A stretch of DNA of 64,000 nt from Kiloniellaceae bacterium (GCA_021776135.1 JAJFGL010000055.1:62001-126000); one strand, 5' to 3'. Positions 15,684 through 24,435 are shown, counted from the first letter of the stretch. The notes: generated from the sequence alone by a model not told the origin. Numbers and translations: made by a program.

Positions 15684-17074
15684 ATCGACTCCTCCGCCGC
15701 GATACAGTCTTCCAAGATATCGAGCGCACGGTCGAGGTCCGCTTCGCCGATGGTCAGCGGCGGGCTTAGGTTGATGACGCTGCCCATGCTGACCTTGAAG
15801 CTGAGACCCTTGTCGAGGGCGCGGTAGAGCACGCTCTCGGCGGCCTCGGGCGCCGGATCCTTGGTGTCGCGGTCCGCCACCAGTTCGATACCGAGCAGGA
15901 GGCCCTGTCCGCGCACGTCGCCGATCAGAGGGTGGCGCGATTTCATGTCTTGCAGCCGCGCCAGCGCCCGCGCGCCCAGGGTGGCGGATCTCTCGACCAG
16001 GCCCTCGTCCTCGATGATTTGCAGCGTGGTCAAGGCGGCGCGGGCAGTGACCGGGTTCTTCTCGTGGGTGTAGTGTCCGAAGGCGTAGGCCCCTCCCACA
16101 TCCAGGCCCGGCCGCGCGACCGCCGCCGCGATGGGCAAGACGCCGCCGCCCAAGCCCTTGCCGAGTACCAGGATGTCCGGCGTCACGCCGTCGTGCTCGC
16201 AGGCAAAGAGCCGCCCGGTGCGCCCCAGGCCGGTGGGAATCTCGTCGAAGATGAGCAAGGCCCCGGCGTCGTCGCAAGCCTGGCGCACGGCCTGCCAGAA
16301 TCCGGGCGGCGGGATGCTCGGCACGGCGCGTATCGGCTCCGCCACCACGGCGGCGACATCGCCTTCTTTTTCAAGAACATAGCGCACGAACTTCGCGCAT
16401 GTCATGTGGCAAACGTCGAGCCGGGGCGCGCCGTTCTCGTCGCATTCATAGCCGTAGGGACAGCGGTAACAGCTTGGGGGCGCGACGTGCTCGCTTCCGG
16501 CCAGGAGCGGGCCGATGGCGCCGGAGCGGAACAACTGCTCCCCGCCCAAGGAGGCGGCGGCGAAACCGGCGCCGTGAAAGGCGTCCCAGAAAGACACCGT
16601 CTTGAATCGCCCGGTCGCCGCGCGGGCGAGCTTGAGCGCGACCTCGATGGCGGCCGAGCCGCCGGTGGTCAGTAACACCTTGGAGAGATCGCCCGGCGTC
16701 ACCTCCCCCAGTTTGGCGGCGAGGGTCATGGCCGGATCGCTGGTGAAGCGCCGTGGCGTGAAGGGCAAGTCGTCGAGTTGATCTTTGATGGCGGCAATCA
16801 GGCGCGGGTGGCCGTAGCCGATCTGGTGGACGTTGTTGCCGTGGAAATCCATATAGCGGCGGCCCTGGACATCCTCGATCCAGATGCCCTCGGCCTTGCG
16901 GATCGCGGTCAGGCAGGGTGTGGAGACCGCCTGATGGAGAAAGTGCCGCGCATCCATATCGACCAGCGCCTGGGCTTTGACGTCCAGGCTGCGCGCCGCC
17001 CAATCGCGCCGCTGCGGCGACAGGTTGGTCTCGCCCTCCGACTGGCGCGGCGCGAAATCGTCCTGAACGGTCAC
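15680..17074 (-). CDS. pbfA: Probable (R)-1-hydroxy-2-aminoethylphosphonate ammonia-lyase (class III PLP enzyme)
   Basis: This is a class III aminotransferase-fold PLP enzyme of 464 residues. Visible features are GRRYMDFHGNNVHQIGYGHP, LLTTGGSAAIEVALKLARAA, the PLP-contacting LLIFDEIPTGLGRTG, and the catalytic Lys in LVLGKGLGGG (about 305). A cysteine cluster, CYRCPYGYEC then CHMTC (about 200-222), suggests a metal or disulfide site. The GTG at 17074 overlaps the phnW stop by 4 bases, so the pair is translationally coupled. Known PbfA enzymes in phnW clusters deaminate R-1-hydroxy-2-aminoethylphosphonate to phosphonoacetaldehyde; this role is inferred mainly from linkage. A generic aminotransferase remains possible. 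Confidence 0.7.
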   Translation of the reverse strand: MTVQDDFAPRQSEGETNLSPQRRDWAARSLDVKAQALVDMDARHFLHQAVSTPCLTAIRKAEGIWIEDVQGRRYMDFHGNNVHQIGYGHPRLIAAIKDQLDDLPFTPRRFTSDPAMTLAAKLGEVTPGDLSKVLLTTGGSAAIEVALKLARAATGRFKTVSFWDAFHGAGFAAASLGGEQLFRSGAIGPLLAGSEHVAPPSCYRCPYGYECDENGAPRLDVCHMTCAKFVRYVLEKEGDVAAVVAEPIRAVPSIPPPGFWQAVRQACDDAGALLIFDEIPTGLGRTGRLFACEHDGVTPDILVLGKGLGGGVLPIAAAVARPGLDVGGAYAFGHYTHEKNPVTARAALTTLQIIEDEGLVERSATLGARALARLQDMKSRHPLIGDVRGQGLLLGIELVADRDTKDPAPEAAESVLYRALDKGLSFKVSMGSVINLSPPLTIGEADLDRALDILEDCIAAEESI

Positions 17075-18243
17075 GCGGCGGCCGGAACGCCGGTCTTCAC
17101 GCCCATCCCGGCCAGGGTTTCCTTGATCGCGTTCAGGGCGCCCTGCATCTGCTCCGCCCCCAGGCGCCCGATGCACCCAATGCGGAAGGAATCCGCGACC
17201 GTCAACTTGCCCGGATAGATGACGTAGCCCTTGGCGCGCAGGGAGTCGTAAAACGTCTCGAAGGCGAAGGCCGGGTCGCTAGGCATGTGAAAGGTCACGA
17301 TAATCGGGGCCTGCAAATCGTCCGGCAGTAGAGTCTTGAACCCAAGTCCACGCATGCCGTCGATCAGGATCTTGCAATTGGCGCGGTAGCGCCCGCCACG
17401 CCCGGCGACGCCGCCCTCATCCAAGAACTCGCTCAATGCTTGATCGAAGGCCAGTATGCAGTGGGTCGGCGGGGTGAAGCGCCACTGGCCATTCTTTTCC
17501 ATGGCTACCCATTGATCATGAAGATCGAGCGCGAGCGACGGCGAGTTACCCTTGGCCGCTTCCAGGGCCGCCGTGCGGGCAAGGCAGAAGCCCATGCCGG
17601 GTGAGCCTTCCAGGCACTTGTTGGAGGAGGCGACCAGGGCGTCGTAGGGCACCTCGCGGGCATCCAGGGCGATGGCCCCGAAGGCGCTCATGGCGTCGAT
17701 CAGCAGGGCGCGTCCGTGCTTGACCACCACCTCGGCGATGGCGGCAATGGGATTGAGAATGCCCGAGGTTGTCTCGCAATGAACCGCCGCCACATGGGTA
17801 ATGCCGGGATCGGCCGCCAGGGCGGTATCCAGCGCAATGGGGTCGGCGGGCACGTCCTCCGGGGTTTCCTGGATGACCGTGGCCCGGCCATAGTATTCGC
17901 AGATTTTGGCCATGCGCTTGCCGTAGGCGCCATTGACCAGGATCAAGAGCTTGCCGTCCCGGGGCACGAAATTGCCCAGCATGGCCTCGACTACAAACGT
18001 GCCGCTGCCTTGCAGGGGCACGCAGACGTGGGTTCCCTCGCCGCCCGCGATGGCCACCAGGCGCGCGCGCATGCGCCGGTTGATCTCGATGAACCCGGTG
18101 TCCCGCGAGCCCAGATCGTGGAGCATGGCCTCCTTGACGCTGGGCGAGGTGGTCAGGGGGCCGGGGGTCAAGAGCCAGGGGTCGCCGGTCGGGCTGGCTG
18201 CGGCGCTGGCATCGCGCGATCCGGCGGAAGGTTTCGAGGTCAT
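17071..18243 (-). CDS. phnW: 2-aminoethylphosphonate--pyruvate transaminase
   Basis: PhnW converts 2-aminoethylphosphonate and pyruvate to phosphonoacetaldehyde and alanine, the first step in ciliatine use. The 390-residue class V PLP enzyme has LLTPGPLTTSPSVKEAML at its start, VPLQGSGTFVVEAML, LLIDAMSAFGAIALD with the PLP-binding Asp, and the catalytic Lys in ASSNKCLEGSPGMGF (about 207). The ATG at 18243 is preceded by AAGGAG 7 bases away; an ATG 27 bases upstream lacks one. It leads an operon with pbfA and faces a LysR regulator. The downstream step (phnX, or phnY/phnA) is not found in the window. Confidence 0.88.
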   Translation of the reverse strand: MTSKPSAGSRDASAAASPTGDPWLLTPGPLTTSPSVKEAMLHDLGSRDTGFIEINRRMRARLVAIAGGEGTHVCVPLQGSGTFVVEAMLGNFVPRDGKLLILVNGAYGKRMAKICEYYGRATVIQETPEDVPADPIALDTALAADPGITHVAAVHCETTSGILNPIAAIAEVVVKHGRALLIDAMSAFGAIALDAREVPYDALVASSNKCLEGSPGMGFCLARTAALEAAKGNSPSLALDLHDQWVAMEKNGQWRFTPPTHCILAFDQALSEFLDEGGVAGRGGRYRANCKILIDGMRGLGFKTLLPDDLQAPIIVTFHMPSDPAFAFETFYDSLRAKGYVIYPGKLTVADSFRIGCIGRLGAEQMQGALNAIKETLAGMGVKTGVPAAA

Positions 18244-18300
18244 GCCGTGCTCCTTGGTATATTTTTGCATCGCTGCTTCGAGAAGGCTTGGACCGAAAGG

Positions 18301-18385
18301 GTGCGTCCTTCGACAGGCTCAGGATGAGGACTTTTCTTTATGCCACACATAATCACCCTCATCCTGAGCCTGTCGAAGGGCGCAC
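18301..18385. repeat. Palindromic dispersed repeat, copy 1
   Basis: Arms GTGCGTCCTTCGACAGGCTC (18301-18320, continuing into AGGATGAGG) and the complementary right arm ending at 18385 form a stem of about 28 bp. The loop contains TTTCTTTATGCC. Copies 2 (24327-24413, inverted) and 3 (34610-34694, same orientation) share both arms and loop. It lies between phnW and its LysR regulator. Confidence 0.85.
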
Positions 18386-18422
18386 AGGTTGAACTGCGGC
18401 GCTAAATGCCATTTCCCTTCAA

Positions 18423-18496
18423 ATAACGCCCTATAGCTTCCTTTTTCGGCCAGGACGAGCCATAATTCAAATCCATAATGTTTATAGGCGTTATAG
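18423..18496. promoter_or_regulatory. Inverted repeat in phnW-lysR intergenic region, possible LysR operator
   Basis: ATAACGCCCTATAG at 18423-18436 is matched by its near-complement TATAGGCGTTATAG at 18483-18496, one base different in length, about 60 bp apart. The second half lies immediately before the lysR start. Spaced half-sites bracketing a divergent promoter fit LysR-type auto-regulation. This is inference. Confidence 0.4.
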
Positions 18497-18499
18497 GCC

Positions 18500-19378
18500 A
18501 TGACGATAAATCACATCCATCTGCGCGCCTTTCACGTGGTCGCCGCCGAGGGCGGCTTCAGCCGCGCCGCCGCCGCCCGCCATGTCAGCCAGCCGACCCT
18601 GTCGGGCCAGGTCCGGGCCTTGGAGGAACGCTATGGCGTCAAGCTGTTCGAGCGCCGGGGCCGCGGAGTTGAGCTGACCGACCTGGGCCGCGCCTTGTTC
18701 GACGTCACCCGCCGGGTTTTCGCCCAGGAGTTGGAGGCGGAGCAGCTTCTGGCCGCCGCGCGCGGCTTGACCGGCGGTATGCTGCGGGTTGGCGCCGATG
18801 CGCCCTATAACGTCATTCCCATGCTCGCGGCCCTGAACCGGCGCTATCCGGGGGTCCGGCTTTCGCTCACCTTCGGCAACACCGAACAGGTTCTGGACGA
18901 CCTTCTGCGCCGGCGCTGCGACGTGGCCGTACTGCCCGACCTGGCGCCGGACGAGCGCCTGCACGCTGTGCCCTTCCGCCGCGACCGCCTGGTCGCCTTC
19001 GTCGAGCGCGGCCACCCTTGGGCGGCTCGGCGCTCCATCCGCCTGACGGAGCTATCCGGGCAAAGGCTGATCCTGCGCGAACCCGGATCGAACACCCGCG
19101 CGGTCTTCGAGCGGTCCCTGAAGGACGCGGGCGCGACCCTGGGCGAAACCATGGAAATAGGCAGCCGGGAAGCGGCGCGAGAAGCGGTCGCCACGGGCCT
19201 AGGCGTCGGCGTGGTCTTCGAAAGCGAATTCGGCCACGACGATCGTCTGCATCAGTTAAGCCTGCGCGACACCGACCTGGAAGCGGTCGAATACGCCGCC
19301 TGCCTGGAAGACCGGCGCGCGGTCCGCACCGTGCGCGCCTTCTTCGAATTGCTTAAGGAGCAGACGACAGGGGTATGA
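18500..19378 (+). CDS. LysR-family transcriptional regulator, probable regulator of phnW-pbfA
   Basis: This is a typical LysR regulator of 292 residues. The N-terminal winged HTH is clear (HLRAFHVVAAEGGFSRAAAA, SQPTLSGQVRALEERYG, LFERRGRGVELTDLG), and a periplasmic-binding-protein-like effector domain follows from about residue 90 (LRVGADAPYNVIPMLAALNRRYPGV). It is divergent from phnW, and LysR regulators of 2-aminoethylphosphonate genes are known, so the effector may be that compound or a breakdown product. That link rests on context only. It converges with the DMT transporter gene. Confidence 0.85.
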   Translation: MTINHIHLRAFHVVAAEGGFSRAAAARHVSQPTLSGQVRALEERYGVKLFERRGRGVELTDLGRALFDVTRRVFAQELEAEQLLAAARGLTGGMLRVGADAPYNVIPMLAALNRRYPGVRLSLTFGNTEQVLDDLLRRRCDVAVLPDLAPDERLHAVPFRRDRLVAFVERGHPWAARRSIRLTELSGQRLILREPGSNTRAVFERSLKDAGATLGETMEIGSREAAREAVATGLGVGVVFESEFGHDDRLHQLSLRDTDLEAVEYAACLEDRRAVRTVRAFFELLKEQTTGV

Positions 19379-19385
19379 GTTTCCG

Positions 19386-20369
19386 TCACCTGAGCGCGCG
19401 GTTCATATCGGCGCGTTGCAGACGGCTTTCTTGGCGTTCGCGCCAGGCGACGTAGCATCCCGAGGCCGCGATCATGGCCATGCCCAGAAGCGACAAGGAA
19501 TCGGGGAAATGCCCCCACATGACCGCGCCCCAGAAGGTAGCGAAGATTAGGTATGAATAATCGAAGGGTGCGAGCCAGCTCGATTCGGCGCTTTGATAGG
19601 CCTTGGCTAGGCCGATGTTGGAAATGAGGTTGAGCGCCGAGCAAGCCAGGATTATGCCCATGACCCACAAAGCCAAGTCATGCCAGCCGGTGAATAGATA
19701 CGGCCATTGCTCGGCAAGCGCCCCTGGCTCCATGATCGTCGTAGCGGCAAGACCGATAACGCCGGCGGTTATGTACATAAAGGAGACGCCCAGGGCTAGC
19801 GTCGCCGGGCTTTCCTCGCGGCACAGCTTACGCGTGGTTAGGATCGTCGCCGCATAGAACAAACCGGCGGCCACGGGCATGAGCGCGACCCACTGAAAAG
19901 ACTCGGTGCCGGGCTTCAGGATCAGAAGCGTACCGGCGAAACCCGTCAGGATCGCCCCGATGCGGCGCGGACCGACATGCTCCCCCAGCAGCAGGGCGGA
20001 AAGAACCGCCACGAAAAGTGGAAATACATAGAGTCCGGCCGCGATCTCCGCCAAGCTCAAAAAGGGGACGCCGCCGAAGAAGGTTATCATGGCGCCGACA
20101 AGAAACAGGCTGCGGAGCGCCACCGCCCAGAGCCGCTTCGGGACTGGGCTGACGTTTCGCCAAGCAATCCGCGACAGCAGCATCAGGAGCCCGACATTGC
20201 AGGATGCGCGCAGCAACTGGAACTGCCACAGGGAAACATCCGAAGACGCCAACTTAACCAGCGAATCCTGCAAACCCAGCAACCACAAGGAACCGACCAT
20301 CAACAAGGCCGCCAGCGAAGGCCGGTCCTGACCGGGATTTCCCAAGATGTCGGTGCTCGCGCCCTTCAT
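19386..20369 (-). CDS. DMT-superfamily (EamA) transporter
   Basis: This is an inner-membrane drug/metabolite exporter with ten predicted helices in two EamA halves. Landmarks are SLWLLGLQDSLVKLASSDVSLWQFQLLRA at the start of repeat one, ALLLGEHVGPRRIGAILTGFAGTLLILKPG at its end, and WLAPFDYSYLIFATFWGAVMWGHFPDSLSLLGMAMI in repeat two. A basic C-terminal tail (RERQESRLQR) is cytoplasmic. Substrate unknown. The remnant just upstream (20459-20569) looks like the tail of a second EamA gene. Confidence 0.88.
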   Translation of the reverse strand: MKGASTDILGNPGQDRPSLAALLMVGSLWLLGLQDSLVKLASSDVSLWQFQLLRASCNVGLLMLLSRIAWRNVSPVPKRLWAVALRSLFLVGAMITFFGGVPFLSLAEIAAGLYVFPLFVAVLSALLLGEHVGPRRIGAILTGFAGTLLILKPGTESFQWVALMPVAAGLFYAATILTTRKLCREESPATLALGVSFMYITAGVIGLAATTIMEPGALAEQWPYLFTGWHDLALWVMGIILACSALNLISNIGLAKAYQSAESSWLAPFDYSYLIFATFWGAVMWGHFPDSLSLLGMAMIAASGCYVAWRERQESRLQRADMNRALR

Positions 20370-20458
20370 GACTTCCCTCGGCGATCCGATTGCAACGGCG
20401 AATGGGACACTCTGGGCGGACTAAGCGCAAGCTCGCTCGCGGGGAGCTAGTCATTTTT

Positions 20459-20569
20459 TTATTGTCCGGATTTCATCCCGGCTAGCATGTACGTCCCAGC
20501 CGCAACGAAAACGATGAGGCCGCCGGTCAGGGTAACGCCATCGGGTGTTTCAGCGAAGGCCATCCACAC
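20459..20569 (-). pseudogene. C-terminal remnant of an EamA/DMT transporter
   Basis: Read on the minus strand from 20569, the frame gives VWMAFAETPDGVTLTGGLIV then FVAAGTYMLAGMKSGQ and a stop. The pattern of aromatic residue, E-TPD, LTGG and a hydrophobic helix is the usual last repeat of EamA proteins. A TGA in frame immediately precedes codon 20569, so nothing upstream continues it. It abuts the kinase-like remnant on the other strand, implying a deletion or inversion junction near 20570. Confidence 0.5.
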
Positions 20570-20575
20570 TCAAAT

Positions 20576-20752
20576 CGGCGCCAGGGGCGCGTCGAGGGAG
20601 CCGATCAACCCGGCCACATCTTGCCGACATGGCAAGAGGTCCTCGATCGCGGCTACAGCCCCTGGGACCGGGACCGAATCGCGATCGATACCGCCGGCAA
20701 ATCCGTCCAGAAATGCCTGGATGAACTATTGAAGCGCTTGCCCTGCCCATAG
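20576..20752 (+). pseudogene. C-terminal remnant of a P-loop kinase-like gene
   Basis: The plus-strand frame ending at TAG 20750-20752 reads GHILPTWQEVLDRGYSPWDR then DRIAIDTAGKSVQKCLDELL. The IDTAG-x-SVxxCLxEL ending resembles AAA/adenylylsulfate-kinase-like small kinases. About 59 codons survive; there is no P-loop and no start. Family identity is tentative, but the coherent coding-like pattern beside another truncated gene supports a remnant. Confidence 0.4.
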
Positions 20753-20933
20753 CCCCGGTCAGGGGATCAGCGCAAGAAAAGTTCCTGTTCTTAAGCATCT
20801 TGACCGCGTGCCAAACTCCTTTCACCGGCAGTGGCGCAGTCTTACGATAACAACCGAAACTAAGGTTATCTGGAAGATGCCGGAAAGACATTGCCTTACT
20901 TCTTGAAATATCAGGGTTAGGTAAATTTCTACT

Positions 20934-21874
20934 TTGTTTTTTATTCTTGAAGTTGTTACCCCTGTTTTTGCCCTCATGGGATTGGGCTTTATTGCCGCGA
21001 AGTTTGGTTGGTTTTCCGGCCGATCGACGGAGGGCCTATCGCGCTTCGTCAACGACTATGCCGTTCCCGCGCTGCTGTTTCATTCCATCGCGACGACCGC
21101 GATCCCCGGGCAATTGCCTTGGGGGCTTTGGGGCAGTTTTTTTATCGCCTCAGGCACCATTTACGCTATCGGAATATTCCTTGGCCGTGCGCTCTTTGGC
21201 CGCAACTTATCAGGTGCGACTATCACCGGTATGGGATGCTGTTACGGCAATACGGTATTGTTGGGAATTCCGATTGTCTGGCGGGCCCTTGGCGATGAAG
21301 GCATGTTGCCGGTTTTTTTAATTATCGGTGTTCATGCCCTGGTTCTTATGACCGCCACGACGGTGCTTCTTGAGGCTGGTAAAAACGGCGATAAATCACT
21401 GGCCGGTTTACCATTGCAGGTTCTGACCGGCTTGATAAAAAATCCCATCTTGATGGGAGTTCTATCCGGCATGATCTGGAATTTTTCTGGGCTTCCGATT
21501 CCAGCGGTAGCCAATGAAATACTGGTCATCTTAAAAGGCGCCGTCGTCCCCTGCGCGCTTTTTGCCCTGGGCGCGACCTGTCCCAATATGGCATAAAGGG
21601 ACGCTTGGTTCAGTCGGCCATCGTCTTGAGCTTGAAGCTACTGATCATGCCCCTGGGTGTCTGGATCTTGGCGAGCCAGGTGTTCGATCTTTCGCCCCTT
21701 TGGATCGCCGCCGCGGTGCTGCTGGCGGCCCAGCCGACGGGTATCAATATGTATCTCTTTTCTGCCAGGTACGACACGGGTCAGGCCATCGCCTCAACGA
21801 CGATCTTCCTCTCGGCTATCGGCTCTATTTTCACCTTGCCTCTTGTTCTCTGGTTCCTAGGCCTGGGCCAATAG
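20934..21874 (+). pseudogene. AEC-family transporter interrupted by a frameshift
   Basis: Two consecutive frames together encode one auxin-efflux-carrier (AEC) family membrane transporter of about 312 residues. The first (from a TTG at 20934) covers helices 1 to 7 and ends LFALGATCPNMA at 21596. The second resumes in another frame with QYGIKGRLVQSAIVLSLKLL and ends at 21874. The reading switches near 21577-21585; restoring one base after GCGACC gives a continuous ALGATLSQYGIKGRL. This is either a true one-base deletion or a sequencing error. The start is also weak, with no clear ribosome-binding site. Function in the family: carboxylate or amino-acid export. Confidence 0.75.
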
Positions 21875-21923
21875 GAATTAAAGAGTTCCGCCGGTGTATC
21901 CCTTTTATGTTGGCATGCACCGT

Positions 21924-22319
21924 TCAGGTTTCGATGCCGCCGCCCGCCGCCTGCCACGCCTGAATGCCCCCGGCCAGGGAGGCAACCCTGGGGAACCCCA
22001 TGTCCTTAAGGGTCTTGGCCGCTAGGGCTGAGCGGCCGCCGGTGCCGCAATAAATCACGATGCGCTTGTCAGGGGTTAGAAGAAGGTTGTGCATGGGCCC
22101 TTCGGGATCGGCGATGAATTCCAGGAAGCCGCGCGTGGCGTGTATCGATCCGGGGATAAAGCCCTGCTGCCGTTCCAGCGCCTCGCGCACATCCAGCATG
22201 ACAACGCCGGAATCCCCCAGCAGCCCCAAACCCTCCATGGCCGAGACAATCTCGATCTCAGCATTGGCTTCGGCTAGAAGTTTCTTAAAACCCTTCTTCA
22301 GCATATCGATATCCCCCAT
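21924..22319 (-). CDS. Rhodanese-like domain protein
   Basis: This is a single-domain rhodanese of 131 residues. The active-site loop is VIYCGTGGRSALAA with the persulfide-forming Cys (about residue 91). DVREALERQQGFIPGSIHA and the C-terminal FPRVASLAGGIQAWQAAGG are standard. A helical N-terminal 30 residues precede the domain. It could transfer sulfane sulfur; the acceptor is unknown. It is followed on the same strand by DNA from the frameshifted AEC gene. Confidence 0.88.
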   Translation of the reverse strand: MGDIDMLKKGFKKLLAEANAEIEIVSAMEGLGLLGDSGVVMLDVREALERQQGFIPGSIHATRGFLEFIADPEGPMHNLLLTPDKRIVIYCGTGGRSALAAKTLKDMGFPRVASLAGGIQAWQAAGGGIET

Positions 22320-22430
22320 GAACTCACGGCCTGACGTCCCTGTATATGGGCGCGGACTCCGAGGTTTCCAGACTATAGGCCCTTTGCCGGCCGGTAGCGA
22401 ATTGTCCCGGCGGCAGGCGGGAGGGGGGCG

Positions 22431-23246
22431 CTAGAGAATCGCGCCGGGGCTTTCCAGGGAATAAACCTTGAGCTGCTCGGTAATGTAGTCGTAGGCCTCG
22501 TCGATCGAATCGGTGCGGAAGAAAAGCTCCAGGTCGGCGGCGTCGATGGTGCCGTATTTCACCAAGGCTTTCATATCGATAACCTCGGACCAGTAGCGGC
22601 TGCCGAAGAGCACGATCGGCAGGTGCTTACGGACCTTGTGGGTCTGGATCAGGGTCAGGAGTTCGAACAATTCGTCCAGGGTGCCGAAACCGCCCGGCAT
22701 CACAACGACCGCCTTGGCAAGATAAGTAAACCAAAACTTTCTCATAAAGAAGTAATGGAACTCGAACGACAGTTCCCGGCTGATGTGGGGATTCTCTACT
22801 TGCTCGAATGGCAGGGAAATATTCAGGCCAACGTTGAGGCCCTTGGCTTCGGAGGCGCCGCGGTTGGCGGCTTCCATGATGCCGGGGCCGCCGCCGCTGC
22901 AGACGACGAAACGGCGGCTGCCTTCACCCAAGCTCTTGGACCACACGGTCAGGCGGTGAGCCAGCTCACGGGTTGCTTCGTAGTACTCGGACATGTCCAG
23001 ATCGCTTTGGGCTTTCTCGAGGTTACCGCCTTGTTTTTTCACATCTTTCAGCGCCGCCGCGGCCTCGTCGCGGGGCAGGATCCGGGCCGAGCCGAAGAAG
23101 ATAATCGTGTCTTCGATATTACACGACTTGAAGCGGCTGTTGGGCTCCAAGTACTCGGACAGGATACGCAGGGCCCGGGCGTCGGGGCTGTGCAGAAATT
23201 CGGAATCTTCATAGGCGCGGGCGCGCTTCTCGGAACTTTCGGCCAT
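22431..23246 (-). CDS. LOG-family (TIGR00730) nucleotide 5'-monophosphate phosphoribohydrolase
   Basis: LOG-family enzymes cleave the N-glycosidic bond of nucleoside monophosphates, including cytokinin ribotides. The two signature motifs are present: CSGGGPGIMEAANRGA (about residue 125) and VVMPGGFGTLDELFELLTLIQTHK (about 195). At 271 residues it is longer than the short LOG type (about 190), with an N-terminal helical extension before the Rossmann fold. It is monocistronic or loosely linked to the fumarylacetoacetase gene 52 bases upstream on the same strand. Confidence 0.88.
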   Translation of the reverse strand: MAESSEKRARAYEDSEFLHSPDARALRILSEYLEPNSRFKSCNIEDTIIFFGSARILPRDEAAAALKDVKKQGGNLEKAQSDLDMSEYYEATRELAHRLTVWSKSLGEGSRRFVVCSGGGPGIMEAANRGASEAKGLNVGLNISLPFEQVENPHISRELSFEFHYFFMRKFWFTYLAKAVVVMPGGFGTLDELFELLTLIQTHKVRKHLPIVLFGSRYWSEVIDMKALVKYGTIDAADLELFFRTDSIDEAYDYITEQLKVYSLESPGAIL

Positions 23247-23298
23247 GCTTTTCCTTATGTCTCTTGTATAGAAATCTATGTCATGCGTGCTGTGAGTA

Positions 23299-24282
23299 TC
23301 ATGGGAAACGTATAATTTTTTGCTCGATTCGGCCGAATACCGTCATGCCGTTTTCATCCAGCACCTCGATACGCACCACGTCGCCATAGCGCAAGTACGG
23401 CGTGCGCGCTTCGCCATGGTCCAGGGTTTCGATCGCCCGCACCTCCGCCAGACAGGCCGAGCCCACGTCTGGATCGTCGTTGGAGACGGTGCCGGACCCA
23501 ATGATGGACCCAGCCGGCAAAGACCGGGTCCGGGCCGCGTGGGCGATCAGGCGCCCGAAATCGAAAACCATGCCCTCGCCGGCCTTGGGCCGCCCGATGG
23601 TTTCGCCATTGACGCCGCAGTGCAGAGGCAGGTGCAAGCGGCCCCCATCCCAGGCGGCGCCGAGGCCGCCGGGGGTAACCGCCACCGGGGCGAAGCTACT
23701 GGCCGGCTTGGAGTGAAAGAAGCCGAAGCCCTTGCGCATCTCATCGGGAATCAGCGCCCGCAGGCTGATATCGTTCAAGAGCATGACCAGCTTGATATGG
23801 GCGCCGGCGGCCTCGGCGGCGATGCCCTGGGGCACGTCGTCCAAGACCACGGCGAGTTCGCCTTCTAAATCCAGACCCCAGGTTTCGTCTTGAAGCGCGA
23901 TGCCGTCGCGGGGGCCGAGGAAACCGCCGGACAAGCCCTGGTACATGAGCGGCTCAGTCCAAAAGCTGTCCGGCATCCCGGCGCCGCGCGCCTGGCGCAA
24001 CAATTTCATGTGATGGACATAGGCGGAACCATCGGCGAAGAGGTGGCTGCGCGGCAAGGGCGCGGCGCAGGCCTGGGCATCGAAGAGCATGGCGTCGCCG
24101 CGCTCCCCCGCTTCCAGCGTCCTGGCGATGTCGGCCAGCTTGGGCGCCGTCTCGTCCCAAGTCTCCAAGGCCTCTTGCAGGGTCGCCGCCACCGGCGCCG
24201 CACTTACGCAGCGCGCCAAGGCCCGGTCAACGACAACCAGCGCGCCGTCGCGCCCGCCGTCCTTAAGGCTCGCCAGTTTCAC
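23299..24282 (-). CDS. Fumarylacetoacetate hydrolase family protein (fumarylacetoacetase)
   Basis: The protein probably hydrolyses fumarylacetoacetate to fumarate and acetoacetate, the last step of homogentisate breakdown. The FAH C-terminal domain is clear: YQGLSGGFLGPRDGIALQ, the metal-binding Glu in WGLDLEGELAVVLDDVP, LLNDISLRALIPDEM, FFHSKPASSFAPVAVTP, IGSGTVSNDDPDVGSACLAE. The metal ligands (two Glu and one Asp) are identifiable. Its length, 327 residues, fits the bacterial form. It is downstream of hmgA, separated by a palindromic repeat. Linkage makes the tyrosine-pathway role likely. Confidence 0.88.
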   Translation of the reverse strand: MKLASLKDGGRDGALVVVDRALARCVSAAPVAATLQEALETWDETAPKLADIARTLEAGERGDAMLFDAQACAAPLPRSHLFADGSAYVHHMKLLRQARGAGMPDSFWTEPLMYQGLSGGFLGPRDGIALQDETWGLDLEGELAVVLDDVPQGIAAEAAGAHIKLVMLLNDISLRALIPDEMRKGFGFFHSKPASSFAPVAVTPGGLGAAWDGGRLHLPLHCGVNGETIGRPKAGEGMVFDFGRLIAHAARTRSLPAGSIIGSGTVSNDDPDVGSACLAEVRAIETLDHGEARTPYLRYGDVVRIEVLDENGMTVFGRIEQKIIRFP

Positions 24283-24326
24283 CCGCCGGACTCCGTTATT
24301 GTGCCGGCATGCATGGCCGTTCCACC

Positions 24327-24413
24327 AGTGCGTCCTTCGACAAGCTCAGGATGAGGAAGATCGTCTGTGGCATAAAGAAAAGACCTCATCCTGAGCTTGC
24401 CGAAGGACGCACT
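24327..24413. repeat. Palindromic dispersed repeat, copy 2 (inverted orientation)
   Basis: Arms AGTGCGTCCTTCGACAAGCT and its complement ending near 24413 flank a loop with GGCATAAAGAAA, which is the reverse complement of the TTTCTTTATGCC loop in copies 1 and 3. It therefore has a definable orientation, opposite to the other two. It sits between hmgA and the fumarylacetoacetase gene. Confidence 0.85.
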
Positions 24414-24435
24414 GTGCCGGTCCAAGGCGCGGCCC

